The notes under the pieces are model-generated. The model had not been told where the DNA came from. It saw only the letters and a program-made list of their open reading frames with translations, and searched no databases. From positions 1 through 64,000 of the forward strand of contig JADHYX010000022.1 of NCBI GenBank assembly GCA_027604685.1: a stretch of DNA of 64,000 nt, given 5' to 3'. The DNA comes from Lobulomyces angularis (taxonomy: Eukaryota; Chytridiomycota; Chytridiomycetes; Lobulomycetales; Lobulomycetaceae). The position numbers and the translations under genes are program-made. Of the stretch, positions 49,113-60,404 are shown piece by piece; within the stretch, counting starts at the first letter, position 1; each line of letters opens with the position of its first letter.

Positions 49113-50797
49113 ATGAAATTTGTTAATATTCTAATATTTTTAGTGCTAAGGATAAAATCTGGTGTTTCAATAACTTACAAAAATGATATAAATTCGATTG
49201 TGTACTTCAATAAGCAAAACATTACTCCAGTAACAGAGTATCTCGGCCTTCAAGCAAGCAACGAAATAAATTTTAATTCTACTTCTGCCGTTAAAGCGGA
49301 ACTTCATAACAGCATTTTACTGAACTTTGATATTTGTGAAGCGTCCAATAAGCATTCAATCCACAATACCGATTCTTTTAATGGCAAATTTGTCCTTGTA
49401 GATGCCTTTTCCTCTTGCGACTTTGAAGTTCAATATAATTACTTCCACACAAGAAACGCATCAGCGGTACTATTTAGTGCTGGAGATAGAGGTGTTCCAT
49501 CTATTAACTTTTTTTTTTTTAACTACATTAATTCTACCGATGTAACTCCAATGCCGTTTTTGGTAATGGAATTAAACGATTTTTTAAACTTGAAGTCTCT
49601 TATTACAAATACATCACCAGGAAATTTGACAATAACGATTTTTCCTGATGGGAATCCATGGTCAATTTATTTTAAATCCCCACAATACATTATTTTTGCT
49701 CAGATTATACCAGGATTACTCTTTAGTTTTTGTGCGATTCAAGGTGCTTATTATCTGTTTTACCACCTTAAAAATAGAGAAAATGCGAAACTAAAAGCTG
49801 GAACTTTAGAAAGGATTAAATATGTACTCAAAAAGTTTTCAGTTGCTCAATATGTTCTGTTAGTAGAAATTATTACCTGCTCTTTATTAGCATTACATTG
49901 GTTTTATGCGAATCTAAATATGACAAGAAAATTTTGGATATTTTTTCAGCAAAGTTTTAATGGTGTCAACACTACAGTCGGTTCGGAAAAAAAAAAAAAC
50001 TTTTTTTTTTAATATTTCTGCTTTATTAGATATACTGATGGTTTTTACTTGGCAAAAATCTGTTGGAGTTATTGGACCAAAAGTTCCTTCAAAAAAATTA
50101 GCATCTTTTTTTGAAAAACACCAAAAACTCTTAACGATATTGAAATATGTATTTTTAAGTATACCAATAGTTATTGAGTTAATTGGAGATTATTTCTTTT
50201 ACTCTGGGATGACATATGCAAAACCAATGCTTGTAAATGTAACTGGTATCTTATTTTTGATATTGCGTGTAACTATTGGAATCTACTTTTTACAACAATC
50301 ATGTAAAAAAAAAAAAAAAAAGAAATTTCAAGGCAAACTGAAGCATGTTTGTTTTTTATGATTATTTAGGGAAATTTTATAGCATAATTAAAGACCTTAC
50401 CAACAATATTGAACAGTTAAGTGAATCCAAAAGAAATAAAAAAGATAAGATCCAAAGGTTACTTAGCAATCAACAAAAGTGGTCCATAGTTTACGCTGTT
50501 TTCGTTTTTTTGTACAGTTTAAGTCTAATTATTACAAATCTACCATTTATTTGGACACCACAAGGTAATTATAAAATTTAAACAATGTAAATTCTGTAAC
50601 ATAAAACACTATTTTTAAACAATCAAGGCTACTTGACTTTTTGGGGAATCGGCTCACCACTTACAGCCGTTTTATCGATAAGTAGAGTAAACTTTTTTAG
50701 GTCATACAAAAACGATACCGCATCTGTTAGCGGTACTGAACAAAAGAGCAACAATCTTTCCTATCAAAAATCTGAAGAAAGTGGATTAGTAACTTAG
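49113..50797 (+). CDS. Seven-helix receptor-like protein with extracellular PA domain
   Basis: ATG 49113 starts a signal peptide (FVNILIFLVLRIKSGVSI). The ectodomain of about 190 residues is rich in N-glycosylation sequons (NIT, NST, NAS, NTS, NLT, NMT). It contains a protease-associated (PA) fold: FNGKFVLVDAFSSCDFEVQY, then NASAVLFSAGDRG and PMPFLVMELNDFLNL. Seven membrane helices follow: IIFAQIIPGLLFSFCAI, YVLLVEIITCSLLALHW, ALLDILMVFTWQ, YVFLSIPIVIELIGDYFF, MLVNVTGILFLILRVTIG, IVYAVFVFLYSLSLII and FWGIGSPLTAVLSIS. The tail is Ser-rich, ending EESGLVT at 50797. Introns after GVNTTV, after LQQS and after TPQG restore the frame. The domain order signal-PA-7TM suggests a surface or endosomal receptor; its ligand is unknown. 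It is unrelated in sequence to the 10-26 kb family. Confidence 0.75.
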
Positions 50798-51084
50798 GAA
50801 ACGTCAAAGAGTTAAACCAAAATTTACAAATTTTTTCTCTTTAAATATATTTTTTGAAGAAAGTATAAAATATGATAATTTTCATTTACAATTTTTTCCT
50901 TTTTTTTTTTTGATGTTTAAATCTTCTAACTTTTTTTATTTTTTTTTTATCGATAATACACTTTATTCACCTTTTTTCTTTTTAAATTAATACATATAAA
51001 AAAAAAACTAAATTTATAAAAAATTTACAGCTAAATAAATAAATAGTAGTAAACATCATCCTTTACAATTTTTTTTTTTTTTTT

Positions 51085-53337
51085 TCAAATTTTTTGTGAT
51101 TTATAACTAGTGGTATATTCAGCTTTGATATCTTTAATTCTTTCATCTTCTCCTTCATTAACAAGTCGTGTCATTTGTTTATTAAATTGCATTCGTATCG
51201 AATTTTTACTGTGGTTAAAAAACTTTCCCCTTGGTAAGCTAAATCTTAAAAATTATAAAATATAAAAATTTAAATTAATTTTTTATCTGTCAAACCTGAT
51301 AATTTTTCCAGGTCTGAAATATTTTTCTTCGTCAAATTTTTCTCTTTTTGATTTATGAGGGTTGGAATTTTCTTCAACAACTACAGGTTTCTTATATTTA
51401 TTTTCAATCATCTTTATCTCATCTTTTTTAAACTTTGGTGTCCATCCACTAACGTCGGGCAGTCTACAAAAAAAAGATATCATTTTTAATTCAATAATTA
51501 AAAACAATAAACTTACTTCAAATTTTCAGAGTTTTTGGTATTTATTTTAATTTTTTTTGATTCATTGTTTTCATCATCCAGAGATTTAAAAAAAATTTCA
51601 AAATTTTTTTCATTTTTCAATTCATGACTTTGATTAAAAATAATAATTTTTTTTAATAATTCTTTTTTATTTAAAACTTTAACACTATCCAAATGCCATT
51701 TTTCAGCTTTAACATAATAATTAGATTTGTTTGCCTCATTTTCTTTGAAATTTTTTAAATGGGAGGGTAGAGAAGGCAAATAAACGGGTAGTATTACAGT
51801 TATGTCATTTTTGTTAGTTTCAAATTTATTTAAATCATGAAGTTTTAATTTATGTGGTGTTGTTGGTGAATTTTGTTTTGCTGAAACACTATTTGAAGTT
51901 TTCCATTTGTTTCTTCTTTCTATTTGTCTTGCGCCTGCTGTATTCACATTTGAGTTGATGGGCTTTTCATTATTTTCTTTTTCTTCTCCTTCGATTACTT
52001 TTTTTTTTCCTTCTTCTTTAAATCCCTGCTCATTTTCTGAGTTTTTCAATACCTTTTCTTTTGATGATTTAAAGAGTGATTTTGGTCTCTCATCTAGAAA
52101 CATTTTTTTTGTGAACCTTCTGTTTGAATTTGCTCTTGCTCTCCCTTCTTCTTCTACCTGAGATGCTGTGCTTGGCTTCCCTTCATCATTTACATTTTTT
52201 TTGCTTTTTGAGTCATTTTCATTAGGTAAATAATAGGAAAAATTATGCTTTTTGAAATTAAATATATCAGATTCACTTTTAAATTTTCTGTTTTTTTTTC
52301 CATTTGTAAGGTGATCAATATCAAAAGCATTTTCTTTATTTTTCATCTCGTTACCATTTTTAAAATCCTCGAAATTTTTTTTTGTCAAAAATTTGTTAAA
52401 CACAGTACTCTTTCTTTCGTTATTAGCAATGGGACCGACACTTTGTCTATAACTCGGAGCATCTCCTGCTGTTTTAGGCAGTTTCATGTTGTAGGTAGTA
52501 TAAACCTTTGGAGAATTTAATAATTCAGCAAATCTAAACCCATCTAAAGATTTCATCCTGTCATAGATTTCATTAGCCTCCCCTTGCTGCAGTACAGTTG
52601 GCTTGTACATCATCGCATTGTTGGGCTTATTTGATTTTGATACTTTCAAATCTTTTATTGCTTGGTCGTTATTTTCTAAGTTTGCAAAAGAACCTAAATT
52701 ATAATGAGAAAAAAAAATTTGGGTTTTTTTTTAGCATTTATTCATCAATACCTGCATTTAAGTTTTTGTGAAACCAGGTCATAGTATTAAGATCTTTTCC
52801 ACTTAATCCTTTAGCGACTAATTTACTGTTAGCGCTTAATCTAAAAAGAGCTTCCCTAGACGTGGAAATATAAGAATTTTCTCTTGTTTCAGTATCATGA
52901 TGTTGAACCAGTAATTTAGAGTAAGGAGCAGTTCTCACTTTTTCTTTTCTCAAATATGGGGAACCAGGAAAAGTTTCAACAATAATTTCCGTTTCTGTGA
53001 TATCATCTGTAGAGCCGGTGAATTTATTATTCTTCACTACTGGTATACTCGGTTGTTGGTCCTTTTTTTTTGTTGGTGTATTTCTTTTAGCACTGATGAT
53101 AGTTTTCGATGATTGTTTTGCTGTTTGCAATCTCAATTCATCCAGCTGAAGTTTATTTTTTTTTTCCGCCATTAACTTAAAATTTTTTTTTTGTAAAAAA
53201 TTATTGTTTAAAATTAATAGAGTATAAAAAATATTTTTGTAAATGTATACTTGTTGATACTGTTTATCATCATCGTTATTAAGGTGACTCCATGGTTGAG
53301 GGGTAATTTCTTGCCCATCGAATCCCAGAATACCCAT
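51085..53337 (-). CDS. Long disordered, charged protein (unassigned)
   Basis: Read on the minus strand from ATG 53337 (MGILGFDGQEITPQPWSHL) through about six exons to 51085. Most of the protein (about 650 aa) is low-complexity Lys/Asn/Ser/Glu-rich and probably disordered. More conserved-looking islands are the N-terminal MGILGFDGQEITPQPW; LNTMTWFHKNLNAG; EIYDRMKSLDGFRFAELLNS; LPDVSGWTPKFKKDEIKMIE; and the C-terminal FSLPRGKFFNHSKNSIRMQF. The Trp-containing N- and C-terminal motifs look like docking segments of microtubule- or axoneme-associated proteins, but I do not recognise the family. A TTG-initiated extension upstream of the ATG is not used here. It is convergent with the PA-7TM gene. 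Confidence 0.6.
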
Positions 53338-53910
53338 TGATCTATTTTCTACTATTTTTTTTTTTTTTAAACCAATCAAATTGTTTTATAAAAATCTACA
53401 ATGATACCTTTTTTTTGGGTTACCCATAACAGTCATAGAGATTTGAAAGTTTCAGGAGAGAATATTGTAATGAAGAGTCAAAAAATTTGAAACCCTCTGG
53501 GAGCAAATACAATCACATCTGACTGCAAACATCATTGTAAAAAAAAACACCAAAACATTTTTTAACAATACTTTATTTTTATTGCAGTTTTTGAGATGTA
53601 AGTTCTCATTGTCAAGCTGAATAAAGTCGTAACTGTAACAGAGAAGGACTGATAGTGTTTTTATATCTTCTGAATTTATTGTTGAGTCCAAATTATTTTT
53701 TAATAAGAAAAACCACTTTATCCTTCTTTCATATTATTTTATTTAACCAACTAAATCATTCTTTTTGTTAACAATTTTTTACGGTAGATATAAATTTTCC
53801 ACATAGAAATATCACAGAAATTAAGCTTAACGTCAATACCATAGAAGTTACCTTTTCTTTTTTTGTGTAACCAACAAGTTGCTCCAAAAAAAATTTTTTT
53901 TTATAGCTAA
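53338..53910. other. Divergent intergenic region
   Basis: A 573-bp spacer between the 53.3-kb gene (minus) and LSM12 (plus). An 80-codon minus-strand frame at 53452-53691 lacks an ATG start and is rich in Phe/Leu/Cys. It is not supported as a gene. Confidence 0.5.
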
Positions 53911-54783
53911 ATGAATTCAATTGTCCATGATGACAACGCTTCGCCTATTATCGGACTAAAAGTAAAATTGATAACAACTTCTGATATAGTTTATGAGGGA
54001 CTAGTATACGCTTACGAACCAACGATCAACTTGCTCGTTTTACAAGAAATCAAATTGACCTCAACGTCAAAAAAAAAGCAGCATAACTTTCACCTATTAA
54101 AATTAAGCTTTATTAAAGAAATTTTAAAATCTACTTCAAACAATTCAGAAAATAGCAACATGAAACATGAGTTAATACCAGTAACAAAAGTAAATGAACA
54201 TATAATTACTAAAAGGGAACACGATGCTTTGAATAAAATTGGCCTAAATGTTTCTGATCAAGCTCAAGTATGTATTGAATTTTTTTTTATTTCCAATATT
54301 TGGTAAACTCTGTAAATTCATGAACAATGGTTTGTTAGTCAACAATTGTATTTATGGTTTACTTGGAGAGTAAAATTCTTTTTTTTTTTTTATTTTTTTT
54401 TTAAAAAAAAAAAAAATTGTGAGAAAATTAAAAAAAAAAAAAAACAAGCGATTGATATACCACATGTTTTGTTTCTTCAAAAAAATTTTTCTACATTCTT
54501 TTGAATTAATTTTTTTTTTAAAAAAAAAAAACCTGCAACAAAAAAAAAAAATTAATGTTTTTATTTATTTTTTTTAAAGTTGATATTTGATGCTTTGAGT
54601 AAAACACTTCCAGTAAAATGGAAGGACGATAGTATTTTGGTGTTAGATGAAGTGTTGATAACAGATCCGTATAAAGTAGAAAACTGTAAAGTATTGATAA
54701 AAAAAAATAATGCCAACAATAGTCAAGCATTTGCTAGAGTATGTAAAGTTTTGGAAGGAGAAAGAAAACGGCTGGGATTATAA
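53911..54783 (+). CDS. LSM12: LSM12 homologue (Sm-like plus AD domain)
   Basis: Two exons. The first (ATG 53911) has an Sm-like fold: [20 protein letters not shown], then [12 protein letters not shown] and [10 protein letters not shown]. It then has the linker [20 protein letters not shown]. The second exon carries the anticodon-binding-like AD domain: [37 protein letters not shown] and a closing helix [14 protein letters not shown], with the stop at 54783. The 'W--D-I-V-DEV-I--PY-VENC' signature is diagnostic of LSM12, an RNA-binding adaptor working with ataxin-2 in translation control. The intron (about 54.27-54.58 kb, roughly 310 nt) is long for this genome and full of opposing T and A runs able to pair. 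Confidence 0.9.
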
Positions 54784-56929
54784 ATTTTTTTAATAAAGAA
54801 TTACCATTTTTTTTTTTTAATTTTTTTTATATTATTTTATTGTTTTAAAAAAAAAACTGGTATTTTTTTGTAAGGCAATCTGATTTACTTGATATAACTT
54901 TTAATTAAGGGTAATTTATAAAATGAAGACTTATATAGCAAATTTTTAAACTTTTTTTTTTATTTCGCTTGTATAACAATTATAGCTTTATTTTCCTTCA
55001 ACATCTTAAATACATACAATAAGATTATAACTAAGACTTTATTTTTGATCAACACCTAAAAATAAAGAAGTAATATAAAAAAGAAACAGTAATTTTTTAA
55101 AACAAAAACATAAAATTTGAGATGAAAAGTAAATAAAAAAAAAATTGTAATTAGAATTATTTATAAAGTAAAAACCTTTTAACATAATTATTTTCATGAA
55201 ACTTGATTAAAAAAAAATGATAATTTAAAAAAAAAGTTGGTGTTAAGAAAAAATGAAAGGAAAAGAAGATGTAACAAATTATTAAAAAATGACAATTTTT
55301 AAAAAGAAATAAAAATTTAAGTAAATATTTTTAAAAAAGAAATAAATATTTAAGTAAATATTTTTAAAAGAAAAAAAAAGAATTTTAGTAAATATTTTTA
55401 TAGGAAAATATCAGTTAAGTTTAATTGAAATTCTGTAACTTAAAATTGATTGAATAAAATTTATATTTTTATCTTTTCAAAGGACCGATGCTTTTTTAAA
55501 TTTACTATTACAATTTGGATTTTATTGAGATATACAGTAATTACTACACTCATATTAGTTGGATGTAACAAAATCTTTAATAATTAAAACTTTAATTCAA
55601 GATTAATTTGAATTTTTTTAAACCTAAATCTAAAAAAAAAAAATGAATTAAAAAAAAAAATTAATAGTTAAATATTTATAAAAAAAAAAAATTACTTACT
55701 GAAAAGATATTTTTGTACATAATACAAGTGATCAACTTGTGCAGCATCACTTGAGATAGAGCAAATGGAACTGTAGTATTTTGACTATTTTTGGTCACAT
55801 TTGTTGTAACATTATACAGAACTAGTATCCAAAAGTTTGGCCAAACTTTCTAGCTACCTTAAATCCAGGATATTTTAAGGCCGTTGTGATTATATTGTCT
55901 AATTTTTGTCAGAAGAGCAACTTGGTGCGTGATATGTGGTGATATCCTCATAAATTTCTCGTCACTACAACCTTCCATCACAGGAGAATTCACCAGAATG
56001 ACATGGTACTGGTTAAGGACTTGAAACTTGAGAGGCAAGAATACTGTTAAACCCCTGGAAATTGAACGGTTAGAGGTATTCCACTGGTATTCCACTGATA
56101 TTACACTACTGGTGTTACATTGATATTAATGTAATATATTTATAAATTTTAATACCAAAGTGATAATTGATAATAGACAAAGGTGCATTTGCAACCAACT
56201 TACTAACTTGATATCTCCTGCATAAAATTTTTTGCTCTGTTTGAATAAAACTCTTTTTCCTCTTTATATTTTTTTTTATAGTTCCTCCGTCCTTACATCC
56301 CTAATCATGAAAGTTTCTGCGAATAATAATCACCAAAGATTTAGTATCAAACCAGCAGTCCAAAGTGTCATCTAAAAAATCTGTTAAATTACTTTTGTTT
56401 CGAAATGTTCTTTTGCCTGAAAATATCTCACATCCTCTTCGTCCAATCCCTTACAGAGATCATCAGTTGACTGCAAAGGTAAGTCTCCAGCTACTAATGC
56501 AGGATCTTTATTAATTTATTTTCACTTTTAGATTTTACCTTTCAAAGTTCCCCAAGCTATAATTCCTTGTTTTTGGGTTTCTCTGTTAATATAAGATAAA
56601 AAGTGGTAAAAATAAACTTTTAAGTAGAATTATTCATAAAATAAACCTTTCAAATGTACTTTTTTTCATAAAACTTGATTAAAAATAGAAAAAATAACAA
56701 AAAATAGTTGGTAAAGGTATATGTTAAGAAAAATGAAAGTAAAAAAAAGATGTAGCAAACACTTAAAAAATGACCAATTTTTTTAGAACGAGTAAAATTT
56801 AAGTAAAATAAAAAAAATTATTACCAACAACGAAAATGCCACCATATTTTTTTAGCACCAGAAGTAAAGCTTCCAAAACACCTTTTCTACTCAATAATTA
56901 AAAAGACCCAGTTTTGTTCTAATCAAAAA
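54784..56929. other. 2.1-kb gene-poor stretch with possible gene fragments
   Basis: Mostly AT-rich and repetitive. Two patches are less AT-rich and gene-like. A minus-strand open frame at 55859-56095 starts with GTG and contains LKFQVLNQYHVILVNSP. Plus-strand segments at 56307-56594 are described separately. Near 56078-56100 the sequence GGTATTCCACT is repeated in tandem. No complete gene is supported. Confidence 0.4.
56307..56594 (+). pseudogene. Possible two-exon gene fragment of unknown family
   Basis: ATG 56307 reads MKVSANNNHQRFSIKPAVQS and then stops. In another frame the sequence continues NVLLPENISHPLRPIPYRDH QLTAK, followed by GTAAGT, an intron ending CTTTTAG, and ILPFKVPQAIIPCFWVSLLI before a stop at 56594. 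The clean splice and mixed composition suggest former coding sequence with one frameshift. The product is not recognised. Confidence 0.3.
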
Positions 56930-57011
56930 GTCACTTTGGCGGAGTGGTTAACGCGATGGCCTGCTAAGCCATTACTCTCTGAGTGCGCAGGTTCGAATCC
57001 TGCAGGTGACG
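56930..57011 (+). tRNA. tRNA-Ser (anticodon GCT)
   Basis: A complete 82-nt cloverleaf. The acceptor stem GTCACTT pairs with AGGTGAC. The D arm is GGCGGAGTGGTTAACGC, and the anticodon stem ATGGC/GCCAT encloses the loop CTGCTAA with anticodon GCT. A long type II variable arm (ACTCTCTGAGT) and the T arm GCAGGTTCGAATCCTGC follow. The discriminator is G. The type II arm plus GCT anticodon identify serine (AGC/AGT codons). There is no intron. Confidence 0.96.
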
Positions 57012-57016
57012 TTTTT
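57012..57016 (+). terminator. RNA polymerase III T-run terminator
   Basis: A run of five T directly follows the tRNA, as expected for Pol III termination. Confidence 0.7.
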
Positions 57017-57384
57017 GGACTTTAATTTTTTAAAAGTAGGAGAAATGTTTTTCCGGATAAAAACTGGAAATATGAGGCTTTCTGTCTAATTTTTTATATT
57101 TATTCATTTTATACAAATTTAAAAAAACATGCATCATAATAATATGAAGAAAAAAAAAAAATGTAATTAAAAAGTTTGTAACAAAGGATTTCTTTTTTTT
57201 TTTTTTTTTTTCAAGAGTTACCGCTTTAATAAATATTATGGTTAATATCTCCACATGAAGCTTTTTTTATAAAAAATTTCCTTTGTTGATTATATGATAT
57301 CTTAAAAAAATTCCTTGGTTGATTATATCTTAAAAAAAATCTTTTTCTTTGATGTGAGTGAAGTCACTGTTCCGTAAATATTTA

Positions 57385-58078
57385 CTAATTAAGAAATTTA
57401 CCAGTTGCATTTTTAATACTATCATTAATATGCAACCCTTCGCTTTTATATCTTGGATAATATTCATGTAATACTAATTGAGCAAATGCAACAGTAATAT
57501 CATCAATATTAGTTCTTAGACTTTCATCCATCAGATATTTATGTTGTTCATTGTCATCTTACTTCTCTTTTATTATATTCTTATCTTTTGTAAATATTCT
57601 CTAACTTTTTCATCTGGAAATATTTGTTTAATAATATTTAATGTTCTTTTTTTTATTTTAACTTTTTCATCTGGAAATATTTGTTTAATAATATTTAATG
57701 TTCTTTTTTTTATTTTGTCAATATGTTCTTTTTTATAATATCTAGAGAAATTAAACTTTATGTCAGATGACATTGATGCAAAGTCTGTTTTTATACCATT
57801 CTAAATTTCATGTTATTTAAATCATATATACCGTCCTTAAACCTAAATATAGGTGATATATCTAATATTTTGTGAACTGTTTCATCCAACATACTTAATT
57901 TGTTATTTCTCTTTAAGATGTTTTATTCTTGTATATCGAAACTCATTAAGAGAAATTATAAATTTGAGTAAATAAATTTTGTCATTAAAAAAACTAACAA
58001 GGTTGAATTTGGATATATTTTCCCTTGAATGTACGTGGAAGAATACAATAAAATCATCATAAGATAATAATACCGATC
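57385..58078 (-). pseudogene. D5-like viral primase-helicase relic (NCLDV type)
   Basis: Minus-strand coding pieces in different frames, without intron signals. They start with SVLLSYDDFIVFFHVHS and IYLLKFIISLNEFRYTRIKH, and then shift. The next piece has IFRFKDGIYDLNNMKFR, matching the 'FxNGVYDL--xxFR' signature before the helicase of giant-virus D5-type primase-helicases. Next come ASMSSDIKFNFSRYY and IIKQIFPDEKVREYLQKI, matching the '-F---IFPDEEVREYxLKxL' segment. After another shift comes a C-terminal part, NIDDITVAFAQLVLHEYY and YKSEGLHINDSIKNATGKFL, like the D5 end. The ATPase core (Walker A/B) between the two is missing. A 57-bp in-frame duplication lies inside. This is a dead replication gene of viral origin (inference from motif order). 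Confidence 0.65.
57603..57716. repeat. 57-bp tandem duplication, two copies
   Basis: 57603-57659 and 57660-57716 are essentially identical. Read on the minus strand, each encodes the same 19 residues (KKRTLNIIKQIFPDEKV) of the D5-like relic, so the duplication arose after insertion or during decay. Confidence 0.95.
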
Positions 58079-58478
58079 ATAATATTACTCAGTTATTAAT
58101 TATTTAGGTTATATCGAATAAAATGAAAAAAAAATATTCCCATTTATATATGTCCATGTAAAGAATAGAAAATAAGCATAACAAAATTGTAAATCCTATG
58201 GTAATTACTCTCTCTCTCTTAATATATTTATGTTAAAGGTAAAGATGTTGTTATGATCAATGTAATTTAGTGTTTGTAAGTATATTGTTTATATCTCCGG
58301 TTCCCGTTCGCATATGATTGATGTAGATAAACTATTCATATAAAAAATAATTTTATTTTAAAGAATAATTAAAATATTAAAATTGAAAACAGAGAGAATA
58401 ATTTTAAAAAGAATGAGATCTTATTAATCAAAAATATTTTCTGTTAAACTTTATTAATACTATTTATAATAATTGCTA

Positions 58479-59825
58479 TTATATACATGCTCTAAGCTTA
58501 ATTTTATTATTTTCATGTTGTGTTCCTACAATATTCCTTAATTCTTCAGTATTTATTATTTCGGTTATTTCCTCTATAGATATCATTGTACAATTAACAA
58601 ATATTTCGATTAATGATGTTATATCATTTGATAGTTGAGCTGTCTCAAGGGCTTTTATATATTTCGACCTGCAATTTTTTCTTATAGATATCGGGGGTAA
58701 ATTAGCTTTCATCAAGGGAATTGAGGATATAAGTCTTGCTATTTTACCGTTCTCGTTACTAAATGGATGTATTATACTTAATGAATGATGGAGCCAAGCA
58801 GCTATAATATAAGCCTTTAAAGGATCGCTTCTAAGGAGATCAGGATTGATATTTGAATTGTTATATTCCTCGAGCAGTTTTTCAATAAATGGTTGTATAT
58901 CGAAAACATTAGAAAAATATTTATGTTTTTTATCTTTGGTCATTACATACATGTTGCAATTTCTCCATCTATCTACTTCGGTTAAAGCATAAAACGTAAA
59001 GTTGCTATCATAAGAATGTTTTGTAATTTTTGTATTAGCCACCAACTCCTTATGAACCTTCATTATAAGTTCAGATGTTAAGGGTTGAAGGCTTGTTGAC
59101 TCACAAATATCAAATGCACATAAAGTATTATCCAGGATTTTAACTACTTCTTCGCTGTTCTTTATTTGACTACGACTATCAACTTTTATTAGATCATCAT
59201 AATAAAGTCCAGACTTAATAATATCATTAGTAGTCTCTGGCGTAATAGAAAAAATGTTTTCAGTTTCATTTGCATCTATTGCAGCCAAATGTAAAAAGGC
59301 TTTTCTATATCTTTTCGTAAATTCATTTGATATCCAAACAGACTGTATATATTGTATTTTGTTTAATTGCGAGTAGAAATTAACAATATCTGTGAGCTTT
59401 GGAGGATCATTAAAATATAGTTTCCTCTCACATACTTCATAATATTCTTCATTTGTACTTTTTATATTTTCTGAACATTCTTTTTCTATAAGTATTTTCC
59501 ATTGAATTAATTTATCATCTATTATACAAAAAGGGGTACATAATTCAACTAATTTATTGAGTAAATTTAAGCAATCAGTAAAATTAAGTAAACTTGCATA
59601 CGTACTCGCTAAATTTAACATTAATATAGGTTGATTAGGATATTTATTATGAAGATATTCTAATGAATAAAATCTTTCTTTAATATCCCTGTTTTTTAGA
59701 ACTTGATCTATTTTTATCCGTTCTCTTATATTAATTGGTGCTCCATACCACAAATTCAACAGATTATTCCCTTTCCACATTCCATTGAAATTTAAATCTC
59801 CCAGATATTCAAAGGGTATAGACAT
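58479..59825 (-). CDS. Fic-domain protein, intron-less (448 aa)
   Basis: One uninterrupted frame from ATG 59825 (MSIPFEYLGDLNFNGMWKGN). The N-terminal third is helical and repeat-like (ERFYSLEYLHNKYPNQPIL, then LNLASTYASLLNFTDCLNLL), resembling TPR units. A Fic fold follows: AAIDANETENIF in the place of the inhibitory IEGN motif, then TSELIMKVHKELV, and the loop region VDRWRNCNMYV. Then comes AAWLHHSLSIIHPFSNENGK and IARL. The active-site pattern HPFx(D/E)GNGRxxR is present as HPFSNENGKIAR. The catalytic His, Asn, Gly and final Arg remain, but the Mg-binding acid is Asn, Gly is Glu and Arg is Lys. Fic enzymes transfer AMP or other phosphate groups to proteins. Being intact and without introns among broken viral-like genes, it may be recently acquired or of viral origin. 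Confidence 0.88.
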   Translation of the reverse strand: MSIPFEYLGDLNFNGMWKGNNLLNLWYGAPINIRERIKIDQVLKNRDIKERFYSLEYLHNKYPNQPILMLNLASTYASLLNFTDCLNLLNKLVELCTPFCIIDDKLIQWKILIEKECSENIKSTNEEYYEVCERKLYFNDPPKLTDIVNFYSQLNKIQYIQSVWISNEFTKRYRKAFLHLAAIDANETENIFSITPETTNDIIKSGLYYDDLIKVDSRSQIKNSEEVVKILDNTLCAFDICESTSLQPLTSELIMKVHKELVANTKITKHSYDSNFTFYALTEVDRWRNCNMYVMTKDKKHKYFSNVFDIQPFIEKLLEEYNNSNINPDLLRSDPLKAYIIAAWLHHSLSIIHPFSNENGKIARLISSIPLMKANLPPISIRKNCRSKYIKALETAQLSNDITSLIEIFVNCTMISIEEITEIINTEELRNIVGTQHENNKIKLRACI

Positions 59826-60030
59826 TTATTGGTGTACGTATTTATTAATTTCTGTATATATTAAGAATAAACTATTTTGATCATTTTAAATTATTTGATA
59901 AAAAACAAATTAAAACAAGTAAAACTTAAATTATATTATAGTAACCTTTACAAACTATTTTACTATTATAAATCAAGCTTTTGTAATACGTTTAATTTCA
60001 AGTTATAAAATAGTAGTTGTACAAATATTC

Positions 60031-60357
60031 GTTTAATTTTTTTGTGTTTTGTTTGTGACTTAGTTTTTATGGTCTCGGAAAAAAAATTTTTTGGGGACCT
60101 AGTTTTCTTAATTGACCAGATTTTTTTAAATGATTTCGTACTCAGTAGAATCAATATTATACGACCATAAGTGAATTGTTTTGCTATTATATACTGAGTG
60201 CTATCAGTAGAGATTAAGATCATAAAATATTCTTTCTGCTAACTTATCAATTCATTTAATTTTTCTTAGCTTTGTTTCTGACTTAATTTTTGTGGTTTAA
60301 AAAAAATTTTTTTGGGGACCTAGTTTCCTGAATCGACTGGGTTTTTTAAAATGAATT
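60031..60357. repeat. Two-copy direct repeat of about 105 bp
   Basis: Copies at about 60031-60135 and 60252-60357 share TTGTTTNTGACTTA-like starts, the core TTTTTTGGGGACCTAGTTT, and a GACNGGNTTTTTT-like end. They lie about 220 bp apart. They are diverged by roughly a fifth, and their role is unknown. Confidence 0.75.
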
Positions 60358-60404
60358 TATGTACAAACAAGAATAATTAGAGAATTTGAAGTAAAAGACA
60401 AGGA

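Noticed and set aside
51907..52520. Plus-strand ORFs of 84 and 91 aa with Phe/Ser-rich sequence
   Set aside because: Antisense shadows of the Lys/Glu-rich disordered protein on the minus strand.
57541..57738. Plus-strand ORF with a repeated FSSGNICLIIFNVLFF segment
   Set aside because: The repetition comes from the 57-bp tandem duplication. The minus-strand reading matches the D5-like protein and is preferred.
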